From the NCBI GenBank assembly GCA_009823505.1, contig VZQC01007977.1, forward strand, positions 685,438-749,437: a stretch of DNA of 64,000 nucleotides, in the 5' to 3' direction. The stretch is from Rhizomys pruinosus (lineage: Eukaryota; Chordata; Mammalia; Rodentia; Spalacidae). The position numbers were made by a program, and so were the translations under genes. This document shows positions 36,270-48,708 of this stretch, in pieces (the first letter of the stretch is position 1; the number at the start of each line of letters is the position of its first letter). The notes under the pieces were generated by a model. That model did no database searches, was not told where the DNA came from, and was given only the letters and a program-made list of their open reading frames with translations.

Positions 36270-36490
36270 GTGTGTGTTAGGTATGTGGTGTACTCACTTG
36301 TAAGCACATGGAGGCCCCCCAAGGCTGCTGACTTTGTGTCTTCCTCTAGCATGTTCCACTGTTATTTAGGGTCTCTCACTGAGCCTGAGGCTGACCGTCT
36401 CAGCTAGAGTGGCTGGCCAGCAAGTCCCAGGGATCTCTGCCTCCCATTCCTGGGAGTATTACAAGTATAAACCACAGCACGTGGCTTATT
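36125..36490 (-). repeat. Rodent interspersed repeat with (TG)n
   Basis: A TGTATG-rich head, a (TG)13 run (36238-36262), and then 'gggtctctcactgagcctgaggctgaccgtctcagctagagtggctggccagcaagtcccagggatctctgcctcc', as in the copy at 1755. Confidence 0.6.
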
Positions 36491-37094
36491 TACTTTTCAG
36501 TTCCACAGTATGGAGTCCATCCAGTGCGTTGTCCCAAGTTGAAATGCACTTGGAGTCTCTCAGTCTTTTTTGACAACTACAGAATAAAACTGTTTCTCTC
36601 TAATTATGTACCTCCATGTGAAGACTGAAGTGCAGTAAACAGATAAAATATAACAAGCTATCTTATCACCTAGTTTTACTCTTCACCGACACATATGGAA
36701 CTTGAGACTTTCCCATGTGACTATACTACATGTTTTCTTGGCTGATGCAAAAACTGAAGAATTCAAAGAGAAAAACATGGATGATGAAAAACAGGAAGCC
36801 CCAAATTTCAAAAACAGTCAATCCACCTTCTGTGCAAGCCACAAACAGATTAGACAAACTAAGTATTTGTTTACCTTGGCAACTATGAACTCTGGGAAGG
36901 AGAGAACCCTAAAATATATCTGGAGCGAGACCAAATCACCTATTCACTGCTTCCTTTCCTTTTCTGTATCTTTATAAACTATATTTTAAAGGAACTGTTA
37001 AGTAGAAACCTAAAAATATTTTCACATTAATCCCTGAAAAGGCTGTCGGAACCGTGGGGAGATGCTGCTGTTTGTAAGAACCTTGTATGTTCCG

Positions 37095-37350
37095 GAGTCT
37101 GGGTGGCCATTTCTCATGAGTTATCATGTTTAATTTGATCCCCCGGAAACTTCAGCAAGGTAGAAGACAAAGATACTGGGGTTCTGTGGGAAAAGTAATT
37201 CCCCAAGTCTGTAAATCTCAGAGACAGAATTGGGACTAAACCCTTAGTACAGCCTATGGCGACCAGATTTACCTCTGAGTTTCTCCATATGCTATCTGGG
37301 TTATCTTAAGCACATGACTTGACCTCTCTGAGGGACTGGTCTATGAACCC
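37095..37350. repeat. MIR-type ancient SINE remnant(s)
   Basis: The text 'taatttgatcccccggaaacttcagcaaggtagaagacaaag...agtaattccccaagtctg...cagaattgggactaaaccc' follows one orientation of the MIR consensus. The segment 'cacatgacttgacctctctgag' at 37310-37335 resembles the MIR core. Divergence is high. Confidence 0.45.
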
Positions 37351-38129
37351 TTGATTAACTTGTGTCTGTTGCTGTCCTCAGCCAAATAGGTATGCTCCTC
37401 CAAGTCTGCCTATGTAGGGTGGATTTGGGGTTAACTGAGGTCACACACCAATGGAGGAAAACAGTCATCCCTCTTGTTCTCTCCGGAACAAGAACAATGG
37501 AGATGCAATGGGAGTCCCAAACCCAAGCCCTAGCGCACAAGAACACCAAGGCCCCTCAGCGAAACTCCCTATGCGGTTTTGCTTCAGGGGAGACTCAACA
37601 GTAGTCTAGCAGCCCCGTGGCATATCTTAAAATCTTCTGGAATGAAATTACTTTTTAGACTATAGCCTAGGGCCAGAGTCAGACCATTGGCCACTTGAGT
37701 TGTACTGCTTGACCCTTTGTGAGGTCTGGGGAAGGTGAGGAGGGGGAAGCAGACAAGCTGAAACATCTACAAAACAGCCATGCTGATCCAAACTGCTAGA
37801 GATTTTACAACTGGTCATTGAGGAAAGAGTCAGAAACAAGAGGAAGTGAGGTAGCTGCTGTCTAATTTCCCTGAAAAAAATGCAGAACTACAGACGTGGT
37901 GAACTCCTTTTAGTTGCCTTCACTACAGGTCCTCCTGCGGTTTTTCTGGGGCCCTCCAGCATTAGTAGACCTTCGCACATTTTGATTTTCTTCTTTACAA
38001 TATGGTTTAGCTGCTTCAAATAGGAGTAAAGATCAGTTTTAAATAAAGCCAACTTCCCTCAGCAGCTCCCCTCTTTAACTGGATGCGTTTACGGAATGTA
38101 GCATTGGTTTACATTTTCAAAAGCTGCTT

Positions 38130-38275
38130 CTGGCTGGGTATGGTGGTTAATATCTATAATTCTAACATTCGTGAAGCTAAGGCAGGAGGACTGACACAGT
38201 TTCAAGGCCAGCCTGGGCTACACAGTGAATTGCTAAGCTGAATAGCAAGGTCCTGTCTCAAAACCAAAGCCAAAC
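38130..38275 (+). repeat. Proto-B1-like SINE with TSD
   Basis: A B1-like body with the extra segment 'attgctaagctgaatagcaagg', flanked by CAAAAGCTGCTT (38118-38129 and 38276-38287). Confidence 0.8.
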
Positions 38276-38751
38276 CAAAAGCTGCTTTTAATGACACTCT
38301 ATGAAGTCAAAAGCTTCCCCAGCTTCTGCTAGTGCCTCACCTGGTCCTCATGTCCACCACCCACTCCGCTGGGAAGGGACCTGGCTGCAAACACTTGATT
38401 AACCTCTGTCCGTTGCTATCTAAAGCAAGGGACACGGGGCAGATAAAAGAGTTCCTCCCTAACTTGGAGGATACCACAATGATTCAGAGCATGGAAAGGA
38501 CACTGGGATGCTGGGAGCATACTGTGTGTGGTGGAGACAGGAAAGGGTCCTGTATGCAGAGAGAACTGGTGGGAGTGAGGGAGCTCCACGTGCCTTGGGC
38601 TCAGGAAGGTGACAGGGGACCCAATGGAAAAGAGGTCTGGGGTCTAGATGAGCCCCATGCCCCAGGTGGGAGAGTCCAGCTTCCATGTTACAAGCAAAAG
38701 AAAAGATGGTGATCCTGTCAGTGTACAGACTATGAAAAAGGATCTGATCTT

Positions 38752-38990
38752 GGGGCTGGAGAGAGGGCTCAGCAGTTGAGCCCTGGCTGCTCTTCTAGAA
38801 GACCTGGGTTCAATTCCCAGCACCCACATGACAGCTAACAATTCTCTGTAACTCTAGTTCCAGGGCATCCAACACCCTCTTCTGACCTCTGAGGCCTTTG
38901 TATGACATGGGTATACTCACATACATGCAGGCAAAACACTCATTCACATAAAATAACAATAAGTAAATTAAAAACAGGATTCAAAACAAT
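38752..38990 (+). repeat. B3-type SINE
   Basis: The elements 'ggggctggagagagggctcagcagttgagccctggctgctcttc', 'gggttcaattcccagcacccacatgac' and 'taactctagttccagggcatcc' are present with an AATAACAATAAG tail. Confidence 0.88.
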
Positions 38991-41895
38991 CATTAAAAAA
39001 TTGATCTAGTGACAATGACCATGTGTGTATGGGACCCGAATAACAGGACAATAGCATAACAGAGTCAGATCTAGCACCACATAGGTGGTGTGAAAGGTGG
39101 TGGAAGCCATCATACAATCTGATGTCAGACAAGCCTGTTTCCTGTCTTCTTCCACTACCCTTATCGCTGTGTCACTCTTTCAACCCAGAGAGGCTCCAGT
39201 GAACACTGAGTAAAGGAAAGAAGCATTTCAGGGTCCAGCAGAGGCACTGTGCAGGGAAGGGTGTCAGAACGTAGGCTGAGAGCGCTAGCTGAGTTGACGG
39301 CCATCCCTGAAGCTGTGTAAGATAAAAACAGAGCAATGCTTACTTACAAAGCCTACAGCACAGGAAAGGTGCATGCTCTTAGCCTTGACTACAGAGGGAC
39401 AGAAATGTCAGCAGAGTCTGGCTGCCACTCAGGGGATCTTGAGCTTGGCTTCAAACTAAGGACTCTGAGCTGAAAGATGCCTAGAAGACGCCATGGGGAT
39501 CTGAAGATCAGAGGCGTACAACTCTGCCACTCAGCGGGCCCACCCGGATGTACGCAATGGTGGCTCCCAGGACCTCACTCATCCCAAACCTGGCACAATG
39601 ATCTAACCCCCTAAAGGCTGCTGGCCTCTGGTGACTTTGCCAAGCAGCTCATGGGAATTTTCCCAATTTACCTGGGTTGGGCCCAGGCAGAGCTGGCAGC
39701 TAGGTAAGCACTGTGGGTGATCAGAGGCCAGGAGACCCTGAGCCATCCAGCAGACTGACTCCCTGAGGCACGCACGGCTGGGTATGTGCTGAGAGTCTGA
39801 GCATGCAGGAGATGACAGGGAATGAGGAGACATGGAAGCAGAGCCATCAACTTCACAGCCATGGACGCTGGACTGAGCAATGGCATCCTCACTATCTGCT
39901 GGCTGGGTGGCCTTTGGCCACACAAGCGAGCTGCAGGCACACAGTGCCCTGCACATGTGCTATGGTCTCAGTGAATCCTCTCCCTGTGCATCTGCTATCA
40001 TTGCATTTCTGTGGGGCTGACTGTTGAACAATGAACGGAGCAAGCAGCTGCCCACTCAGAGAAAAATGTTTTTCTCTAAGTAGAAGAAGTAATGCTAGCC
40101 AGTGAGCCCTTCTGGCCTGGATGGCAGGCACCATGTTTGCTAAGCAAACACTTATCTGATGGCAGCCTTGTGTTCGGGTAAACAGAATAATATCTCTGGG
40201 ATCTGTTTACACTGGTGAGAATTCTGAAAGGCTTGGCAGACTGAATGAATATGGGTGCAGGGCTGATCTCAAGTACCAGCAAACAGGTGTGCAAATTCCC
40301 AGGGGCAGGGTGGTCTAGGCAGGAAAGCACTGTTTCGGAGTGTGTGTGCTGTGAACCCCAGCCCATCCTGGAGCAGCAGAACTTACTTTAGCACACCTGG
40401 GAAAGGCAGAATTATTCAGGCTGGAACTGTGTGCTGTGGCGTCCTGTGTGCCCGGCACCGGAAATGGCCTCACAGTGCAGTGGCAGTCGGCTCCCACAGC
40501 CGGGAAGTGGACACAACTAGGAACTAACAACAGCTGGTGCAGGACAGGAAAGATGCGCTGACAGGTCTGAAGGATGATCCAATTAAATGGCTTCTCTCAC
40601 CCTCTCCTTTCTTCTTCCAATCCTAATTGTTGAGCAGTTCTCCTACCATAACATCCCCTCTGCTCACTGTCAGATCACAGTCTAAAGATAAATGTCCCCA
40701 GATTTCTTAACTGCTCTCATTTGGAAGTGTGCAATGGTTAAAAGCCAGCCCCCACAGGCAGGTTCCTTCTAAAGTTACAGTTAATTATCTTTCCCAGGGA
40801 AGTGACAAGCATGACAAGCCAATGAGAGAGATTACCACAAGCCATTGTATTAAAAAGTTGCCTTTTAACAGACAGGGCCTTTGAATTTGTAAAGCAAGGC
40901 TTCGGAGGAAGTTGTCTTGTCTAGGAGTTATATGATGGCTGCATTCAGTGTTACGCTGTCTTGGGGTTTTGAAGAACTACAAATGGCATATGCTTCAGCA
41001 CAAGGTGAGACGACAAAACCAGAATTCCTGCCATGCTTCCGAAGGCCTGCTCTTGTGTTTCCTTCGCTGTGTTTGTTTCCTGGCCACCAGTAGAAGGTGG
41101 TGCAGGAGCAGGGTAGGGTCTGGTTCACCCTGCTTGTCTGACTGAAGCAAAAATGGCTGGCTCCATGCCTGGCCCATTGTGCATCCACCCACGACAGCTC
41201 ACTCATCACAGCACACAGATGCTCTTTTCTGGTGTTGAATCCTTCTCCATTTTATGCACAGAAACATTTTCCATCACCCCCCCCCCCGCATGCTATACCC
41301 CCGCCGCATGCTTTCCCCCCCGCAACCCGGGCATTCTAATGGCCACACAAAACTTTGCTGTTGACTTGAAGCCATTACCACCAAATATGAAAATACAGTT
41401 AGCAACAAGAGAGTAGAAAGAATTTACCTTCAACACTGGCAGTAAAAAGCAGACCTTGTCGGACTAAACACTGTTGCTCATTATTTTAATAGGCAGTATT
41501 TGGAAGGAAAAAAAAAATGCAGATTTTTATCCTGACCTAGAGAAACCTTGTAACAATTTTCTGTGGCGATTAAACTCGTTCTATAATGCCAAAGTCATGT
41601 GAACTGATTAACAGGATCAAAACACCATATAGGAAAATGCTAGGCTCTTTAAAGTAGCACCGTCTTCAAGTGAGAAGTGAGTGACGCTGCAAAGCAGGTG
41701 ACTCCACAGTGCTTAGCGCAAATGAGTCTGGCCTGACAGCTTGTTGGTGTCCTGTTCCACAGAGCCTTTTATAACTAAAATTACTGTAGACACATTTTCC
41801 TCCTGGATTGTTAGAGTAGATCTTAGATGGAAAAATAATACCCCCTTTGAAGTTATTATGTTTTATAGAGAACTCTATATTTGTGCATTTTGAGA
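38991..41895. other. 2.9-kb unique block
   Basis: I recognise no SINE, LINE or LTR body here. It includes a C-rich stretch at 41276-41330 with two GCATGC-containing arms. Short open frames here lack any recognisable protein similarity. This is one of the longest repeat-poor blocks in intron 1. Confidence 0.45.
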
Positions 41896-42125
41896 ATGTA
41901 ATTTTAAAATATTTTATTATTTTTATTTTTATGTGTATGACTGTATTACCTGTATGTATATAAGCGAACCCATGTCCTACAATGCCTTCGGAGGTCAGAA
42001 GAGGACATTGGATCCCCTGGAACTGGAGTTATGGATGGTTGTTAGCTGCCACATCGGGGGTAGGAACCAAATCTAGGACTTTAGCAAGAGCAGCCACTGC
42101 TCCTATCAGTCACCTCTCTAGCCCC
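41896..42125 (-). repeat. B3-type SINE, antisense, diverged
   Basis: The text 'tttatgtgtatgactgtattacctgtatg...ggatcccctggaactggagttatggatgg...caagagcagccactgctcc...acctctctagccccc'. Confidence 0.8.
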
Positions 42126-42347
42126 CAAATTGCAATGATATATACAGTTTAGGTTTAATGGACTCAGCAGGCCAAACAGTTCTTTATGAGGTTCTCTGAT
42201 CGCTTATTAACTGTATAGAGAACTCGCTCAGATGACTTCTGTCCTTAAATTCCTCATCATCTTCTTGAAAACAAATTTGGTCTCCAGTCCCTGCCTAATA
42301 CCCACCTCGGTGATTATCGGCACTTGCCTTTTCTTTCTCTTTTTCTC

Positions 42348-42520
42348 TTGGTGCTGGGGATTGAACTCAGGGTCTCATACATGCAGGGTGAGTACTCTAC
42401 CAGCCCTCTTTTTAGTTTTTATTTTTAGAAAGAATCTCTGCCACTAAATTGCCCAGGCTGACTTGTACTTGAAATCTTCCTGCCACAGCCTCCTCCATAG
42501 CTAGAATTACAAGCTCGAAT
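42348..42520 (-). repeat. ID fragment plus old B1-like fragment, antisense
   Basis: An ID-like block ('tggtgctggggattgaactcagggtctcatacatgcagggtgagtactctaccag') is followed by a proto-B1-like reverse body ('attgcccaggctgacttgtacttgaaatcttcctgcc'). The order differs from a normal antisense B4, so these are probably two insertions. Confidence 0.55.
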
Positions 42521-42633
42521 AGCCTAGATTTGAAAACTGAGAAGCTAATGCTGTTTGTAAAAATGTTGCCAATACACATTGTTTCTTCCAGATGTGGACA
42601 GGTACCAGACAGACCACAGAGAAAGAAACATCA

Positions 42634-42925
42634 GAGGGGCTGAGCAGATGGCTCAGCAGATAAACACCACATAAGCCTGAGGACCAGAGTTAGGACCTCT
42701 AGTATCTATGAAAATGCTGGGTGGCTATGGTAACCTGCTCAGGAGGAGGAGTCAGGGAGCCCCAGGGAAAGCTGGATAGTGAGAACAGTTAAACCGGTGA
42801 GTTCTGGGTTCAAGTAAGAGACTGTACCTCAATACAGAAGGTGCAGAACAAGGAAGACACTGATATCAGCCTCTACCTTGTACCCATACCAGGCATGCAA
42901 TATGCAAACACACACAGGCACAGAA
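42634..42925 (+). repeat. RSINE/B4-like SINE
   Basis: The head 'gaggggctgagcagatggctcagcagataaacacc...cctgaggaccagagttaggacctctagtatc' leads into 'gtgagttctgggttcaagtaagagactgtacctc' and 'cagcctctaccttgtacccataccaggcatgc'. Confidence 0.6.
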
Positions 42926-44653
42926 AAAGAAAAGAAGCATTAAATATTGAAATTACTTTAAGAAGTGAAATAAACTTATTTTTTAAACTATAAAACATCA
43001 CAAGACACTTTAATATGCCAACTTGTGCTACAATTTCCCCAATCAACTGTGGCATCAGAGAGTTGCCCTCATTTTTGCCTTTAGAGTCCTGTTTTTGAGA
43101 TTCATGTCACACAGGCACTCCTGGGGCATTCTGCTGCCCTCGCTGCCCTCAGCTTTGCTGTGCAGAGAAGCTGGCAGGGGCAAGTGGACTTGACAGGAAT
43201 AAAGAAAATGAATGCCCACACCAGTCCTCACGAGCTTCAGTCTAACTTCCCCACCCCACCCTGTATCTCCCTCAAGACACAAGTTTGTCACGAAGATGAC
43301 TTAGAATATCAAAATTAATGGCTTCATTTTGATCAAATGTGACAGGGACCTGCCACCAGGCATGTGTGCCATCAATGTGTGTCTAGGCCTGCACATGTAC
43401 AGCTGTGGTCTGGGACAGGCGTGTGTATTGCGGCCCAGGCCACAGCCTTCACTGACCTTGTTCTGTACACTTTTTCCTACTAGATTACTCTATACAATGC
43501 TAGCAGTGCTGAAGTTAGAACTGTGTAGATGGTTCAAACTGCAAAAATACTCACCTCTCCTTGCCTCAGGAGATCGGAAATAGCACTCATTAAACAGCAC
43601 AGGTTGCTAGGTAAAACCCTAGTCTCTATCTAACCCTGATGGGGCAATCTTCCAGATCCAACAGCCTATAGATATTAGCTCATAACTAGGTGTTCTGAAA
43701 AGGCACACAAAATGCTAAGTGATTTCTGACTTGTTCACAATATAGGTGGGAAGACAAAGGAAATATATAAAACTTATATAATGCAAAGTAGGCACAGTTA
43801 ACACGAGTTTATAGCCAGTTACGCACCAGTCTGGTACAGCCGTAAAACCACCATTTCCAGCTCTCCCGTACTTCTGCCATTTTAACACACTTGATTTGAA
43901 AACAGTTTAGTGTACAAGCTGCCTAACTCAACAGCTATTGAGAGAACTTAAAACCATTGGTTAGCAAGCATTAGCCTACTGTTTCTTTAGGATTAAAACA
44001 CTTAATCTTTAAATGCAATCTCTGCCCCAATCTAGTAACTGCCCTTAAATGAGTACTTGGAAGTTGAATAGTGCTCCCTGTAGGGTGGGTTCTGACAGTG
44101 TCTGCTCTGTCCTCATGGCTTGTGAACTTTTTGAGGAGGTCAGGGGAAGCGTGGCTGTGCTGTGGCAGAGGGTGGCCTCCTTCTGCTAGGAGGGCAGGAA
44201 TGACTCTGTGGACAGTAAAGAACAGTACAGGCTGAGTCATGTTGATTTTGGACACTCTTCTACTGGAAATGGGCCACAATGGCTTTTCCATTGGATGTGA
44301 TCCGTCCTGGGACATCATCAGTCCTGACTGTCCTCTTGTGACCTCTTACTAATGAAAAAAGGAAATGTTGGGGGGAGATACAGTGAATCCCTAAACTGAT
44401 TTCTGATCACATAACAAAAGAGGCAGCAACACGGCAGTAGCACATCTGTACTGGGGGCGTCGCTGTCTCGGAAAGCCCATGTTGTTCTATTACAAAATGA
44501 ATTCCTCACATGCTGGAGAACACTGGCTGTCAAGAATTTAGCAAATATAGGTCTACATTTAAAAAACATGTTTTTATAGTTATTCCAAGTGAAAAACCTT
44601 TGTTTCCTTCTTCCTGCCTAGACATTAAACCAGCTACCATCAAAAGTCATGGC

Positions 44654-44809
44654 GCTGGTGGCGCACGCCTTTAATCCTAGCACTTGGGAGGCAGAGGCAG
44701 GCAGATCTTTGTGAGTTCAAGCCCAGCCTTATCTACAGAGTGAGTTCCAGGACAGCTGGGGCTACAGGGAGACCCTGTCTCAAAAAAAAAAAAAAAAAAA
44801 AAAAAAAAG
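44654..44809 (+). repeat. B1 SINE with long A tail and short TSD
   Basis: A near-consensus B1 with about 28 A. The TSD AGTCATGGC lies at 44645-44653 and 44810-44818. Confidence 0.9.
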
Positions 44810-45061
44810 AGTCATGGCTACTCAGTCCACAGTATAGCCAGCCACGGTGCCCTACTATGTTAAGAGTTTAGGGATTACGATATTCCTAAATTACTATTTC
44901 AATAGGTACCAATTCTTAACCTGAACCGGTTATGAGAAGGATAAATTTATTCTAATATATTCCATTTTTGTATGCACATCTTTACATGCTACTCATGAGG
45001 TCACCTGAATTATAAATCTCTAAAGGCATGCAGTATGCTCCCCTAAGAAAGTCCATATACC

Positions 45062-45256
45062 AGGACTGGGAAGATAACTTAGTAAGGTGCTTGCCTTGCA
45101 AGCAAGAGGACCTGAGGTAGATCCTCAGGAGCCACATAAAAAAAGCCAGTTATAGTAGAATGAGCTAGTATTTCTAGCACTGGATACAATAGATCTTTAG
45201 GGCTTGCTGGCCAGTCAGTCTAGCCAACTTGGCAAGTTCCAAGCCAGTCAGAGACT
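45062..45256 (+). repeat. RSINE-type SINE, 5' half (interrupted)
   Basis: The head 'accaggactgggaagataacttagtaaggtgcttgccttgcaagcaagaggacctgaggtagatcctcagg' continues to 'ccaagccagtcagagactg', where an insertion splits it. The missing 3' part resumes at 45807. Confidence 0.65.
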
Positions 45257-45806
45257 GTATTAGTTAATTTTTCTGTTGCTATGATAGAAACACTGACCAA
45301 ATAAATCAAGTATAGTTGAGATTACTTAGCTTATGGTTCTAAAAGGGTCATGAGTCCATCATGGTGGGAAGGCATGACAGCAGAGCATAAACCTGAGCAC
45401 GCACATCTTCAAGCAAGCACAGGAAGCAGAGAAATCTGGGAAGGAAGGCTTAAGAACTAAGACTTAAGAACTCTCAAAGTCTGTGTCATCCCCCCCCACA
45501 CTTCCTTTTTTTTTTTTTAATTTATTTCTTTTATGTGTATGAATGTACTGTCTGCATGCAGATCTGTGCACCCATGTCATGCAATGCTGCAGAAGTCAGA
45601 AGAGCGTGTCCGATTCCCCTGGAACTGAAGTCAAAGACGGTTCTCAGCCGCTGTGTCAGTGCTGGGAATCGAACCCACGTCCTCTGCAAGAGCAGTCATC
45701 ACTCTTAATCACTAGGCCATATCTCCAGCCCTACACATTTCCTAACTGGAGATAAAATGTCCAAATACTTGGAGTCTATGGGGGGTGTTCTCATTTAAAT
45801 CACCAT
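45257..45806 (-). mobile_element. LTR-like rodent repeat, antisense, inserted in a SINE
   Basis: It opens 'tattagttaatttttctgttgctatgatagaaacactgaccaaataa' and closes 'ggagtctatggggggtgttctcatttaaatcacc', the same family as 5826. It lies between two copies of AGAGACT (45250-45256 and 45807-45813), consistent with a TSD, and it is itself split by a SINE at 45509. Confidence 0.65.
45509..45731 (-). repeat. B2/B3-type SINE nested inside the LTR-like repeat
   Basis: Antisense copy from a poly-T run to 'ccatatctccagccc'. The flanks 'acacttcc' and 'acacatttcc' are an imperfect TSD. Confidence 0.85.
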
Positions 45807-45925
45807 AGAGACTATGTCTTGAAAAACAAAAAGGTGGGAATGATACCTGGGTTGTCCCCTGGCTGCCACAAGTGCCCACATACCTGCACCATTATACACA
45901 TCCACATGAATAAAAATCTACACAC
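45807..45925 (+). repeat. RSINE-type SINE, 3' half (interrupted)
   Basis: The text 'agagactatgtcttgaaaaac...gatacctgggttgtcccctggctgccacaagtgcccacatacctgcacc' is the expected continuation of the SINE broken at 45256. Confidence 0.6.
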
Positions 45926-47179
45926 CAGTGTACTTAAGAGGGGGTGTTTCAATGCTTTGAGCATATATAACATGAAGAAAAACTCTGATTTTCCTCCACA
46001 GTTCTCTCTCTCTGTCCATAATACCAACTGTTCATGAGGTAAAAAGATGTCTTTCTGTAGGGCTGGCATGTACAACAGCCACGTGTGGCCTTCAGGTGCT
46101 GGTTCTCATCTCTCGGAACCTCCTAGCCCTTACCTGCTCTAAGGACCACTAGAATGGGAGGCCACCAAAGAGAACTCCCACAGGAAGTAGAGTGATGACT
46201 CCATAGGAGAGATCCTTCTTCTGAGTCAGCTTGGTCCAAGGTGACCCTGGAGTGGGCACCAGAATCACAAAGCCAAAGAGAATCAAGATCTGAAACCAAG
46301 ATTTTGCTCACAAAAGAACCTACACAGGAAGCTGGTCTGTGGATGCCAGCTGAAGTCAAGCCACAGACGCACACACTGCGCCCTCCCTAGTTGTTTTGGT
46401 GCCCGTTATTCTGACTTCTGGGTACTACGTTGCACCAACAGCTTCTGAGTCCTTCTAAGGGAAAGAACAACCAAGATGCAATTCTGAACTTCATGGGAAA
46501 GGAGCGTACTTATTAGGAAAGGAGAATTTATTAACTTTAAAAAACAAAGTACAATGGATGTACAGTGACAGTGACACTAAGTTTGGAATCAAGTGACACG
46601 ACTAATTGAATTAACACTGAATATAGTACTTAGCTAATTGTCCCAGAAATTTCAGAATCCAAGAACGTTTTGCATCTCTAAAAACAAAACAAACACCAGA
46701 GACAACTGCAAGCTTCATCTTCCCTTTCCTCGCAGAAGCTTCCTGAGTTCCTATTTCAGGACATTTTCAAACTGAGGATGAGTTTTCAAATCATTGTCAA
46801 GGCTGTGTCGTCTCCTTCTTCACCTACACTACTTGATGGGACAGTGCATTCATGAAACTCAATTCAATCCCATCATTTCCATGGTGACAGAGCCACTTTA
46901 CAGAGAATTATAATTGTACCAGGGCACTTGGAGGTGAAGAAAGTAGGTGGGAAATAAATGGACTATAAAAAGTAAAAGATAAATCATATTTGTGGAAGTA
47001 CAGATCATGACCCCACTGGGAGAGCCCGCATGGACTTCTAAATGAGTTAACCCCATGCCCTGAGCCATGCCTTGCATCCTGAATACTTCACTGTGGCTGG
47101 TAACAAAATACTCTCTTGGATTTCTAAAGTCAGGACCCTACCAGCACAAGCTCAGCCACTTCATAACCATATGCAAACG

Positions 47180-47475
47180 TGAGGCAGAGGCAGAGGCAGA
47201 GGCAGAGAGGCAGAGGCAGAGAGGCAGAGGCAGAGAGGCAGAGGCAGAGAGGCAGAGAGGCAGAGAGGCAGAGGCAGAGGCAGAGAGGCAGAGGCAGAGA
47301 GGGAGAGGCAGAGGCAGAGAGGCAGAGAGGGAGAGGCAGAGGCAGAGAGGCAGCAGAGAGGCAGCAGAGAGGCAGCAGAGAGGCAGCAGAGAGGCAGCAG
47401 AGAGGCAGCAGAGAGGCAGCAGAGAGGCAGCAGAGAGGCAGAGAGGCAGAGAGGCAGAGGCAGAGGCAGAGGCAG
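47180..47475 (+). repeat. GAGGCA-type satellite-like array with an 11-bp sub-array
   Basis: About 160 bp mixes GAGGCA hexamers and GAGGCAGA octamers. About eight copies of the 11-mer GAGGCAGCAGA follow (about 47347-47437), then GAGGCA units again. Because 11 is not a multiple of 3, all frames cycle, and the many open frames are artefacts. Confidence 0.95.
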
Positions 47476-48164
47476 GCGAGAGAGAACTCTGGTCTTCGTA
47501 GGCACCAGGGCTCTCTTCTGACAACTCTGCCAGTCACTGATATATCAGACCTTCGGACAAAGCCCCTACCTGCAATTGCGTGAGATCAATGGAAGGCAGG
47601 ATTGCTGGTTTCAGCTCATAAAAACCCCAGTCTACTGTAGATCCTTTTGGAATTGCCTTGTGGGTGTGTACTGTTGGAAAAACTGCTTAACAACACTCTA
47701 ATTATGTTACACACTGTCCCAAAATACAAGTGAACAAATAACCTTCTATGATAAAGCAACAAAAAGAAACTTTGATTTTTCAATCCAATGGATTTTTGGT
47801 TTAATAGTATTTTGACACATTTCTATTTCAAATGAAGCCCTAAAACCTCTTCCCTTACATTCCCTGGGGTTTTAGTCAAGGAGGAAGTCTCCTGCTTTCT
47901 CCTAAGTTCCTGTTTTCTGCTACACAAATGCCTGAACATTTTAAGTCCTTTTTCCAATTTAAACACCAAGTCAGTCATGATGTCCAGGCCCCAGGGCTTA
48001 GCCTTCACTTTTATTAAACAGACTGTGTTAATATAATCCATCTTAACTCAGTTTCTTCCTCTGTTCTTAATCCTTCAAGGCCTAAAGACAATAAGAGGAA
48101 AGGATGGCACCACTGTAGCCCCCTAGAGGCACTTTCTCAGCGGTTGAATGTAGAAAATATTTTC

Positions 48165-48335
48165 TTTTTTTTTTTTTTTTTTTTGGTCTTTTTGAGTCAG
48201 GGTCTCCCTGTAGCTCTGGCTGTCCTGGAACTGGAACTCACTCTGTAGACCAGGCTGGCCTCAAACTCACAGAGATCTGCGTGCCTCTGCCTCCCAAGTG
48301 CTAGGATTAAAGGCGTGCGCCACCACACCCGGCAT
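48165..48335 (-). repeat. B1 SINE (3' half of a composite)
   Basis: Antisense B1 from poly-T to 'gccaccacacccggc'. It has no TSD of its own. It directly abuts the B2/B3 copy at 48336, and the pair share one TSD (48154-48164 and 48555-48565). Confidence 0.9.
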
Positions 48336-48549
48336 TTATTTATTTTTGTATGTGTATCAATGTACTGTCTGCATGCAAGTCTGTGCACCCGTGTCGTGCA
48401 ATGCCGCGGAGGTCAGAAGAGAGTGTCAGATTCCCCTGGAACTGGAGTTTCAGACAGTTCTCATCCGCCATGTGGGTGCTGGGGATCGAACCCGGATCCT
48501 CTGTAAGAGCGGTCGGCGCTCTTAACCACTAGGCCATCTCTCCAGACCC
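48336..48549 (-). repeat. B2/B3-type SINE (5' half of a composite)
   Basis: Antisense copy from 'atttatttatttttgtatgtg' to 'ccatctctccagaccc'. It joins the B1 body with no spacer and is followed by 5 extra bases and then the shared TSD. Confidence 0.9.
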
Positions 48550-48708
48550 AAAATAAAATATTTTCCTAGTTCCATTCGTGGCCTCTCATAGTCCATTCTT
48601 CTCCATTGCTGTCTATAAAATTCTTGCAGAGATACTTTTAGTCATTTGTGAATGAAGGTTTTATTTTTGTTAAGCACATTTTCCTATAAAATATATATAT
48701 AAAATGTG

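Noticed and set aside
46123..46380. Possible extra minus-strand exon in intron 1 with an 'agcag|gtaaggg' donor-like site near 46130
   Set aside because: There is no convincing acceptor or known Ankh exon here, and the peptide is not recognisable. RNA evidence would be required.
47067..47583. Open frames of 114-144 codons on both strands over the GAGGCA array
   Set aside because: Low-complexity repeat translation. The 11-bp sub-array cycles through all frames.
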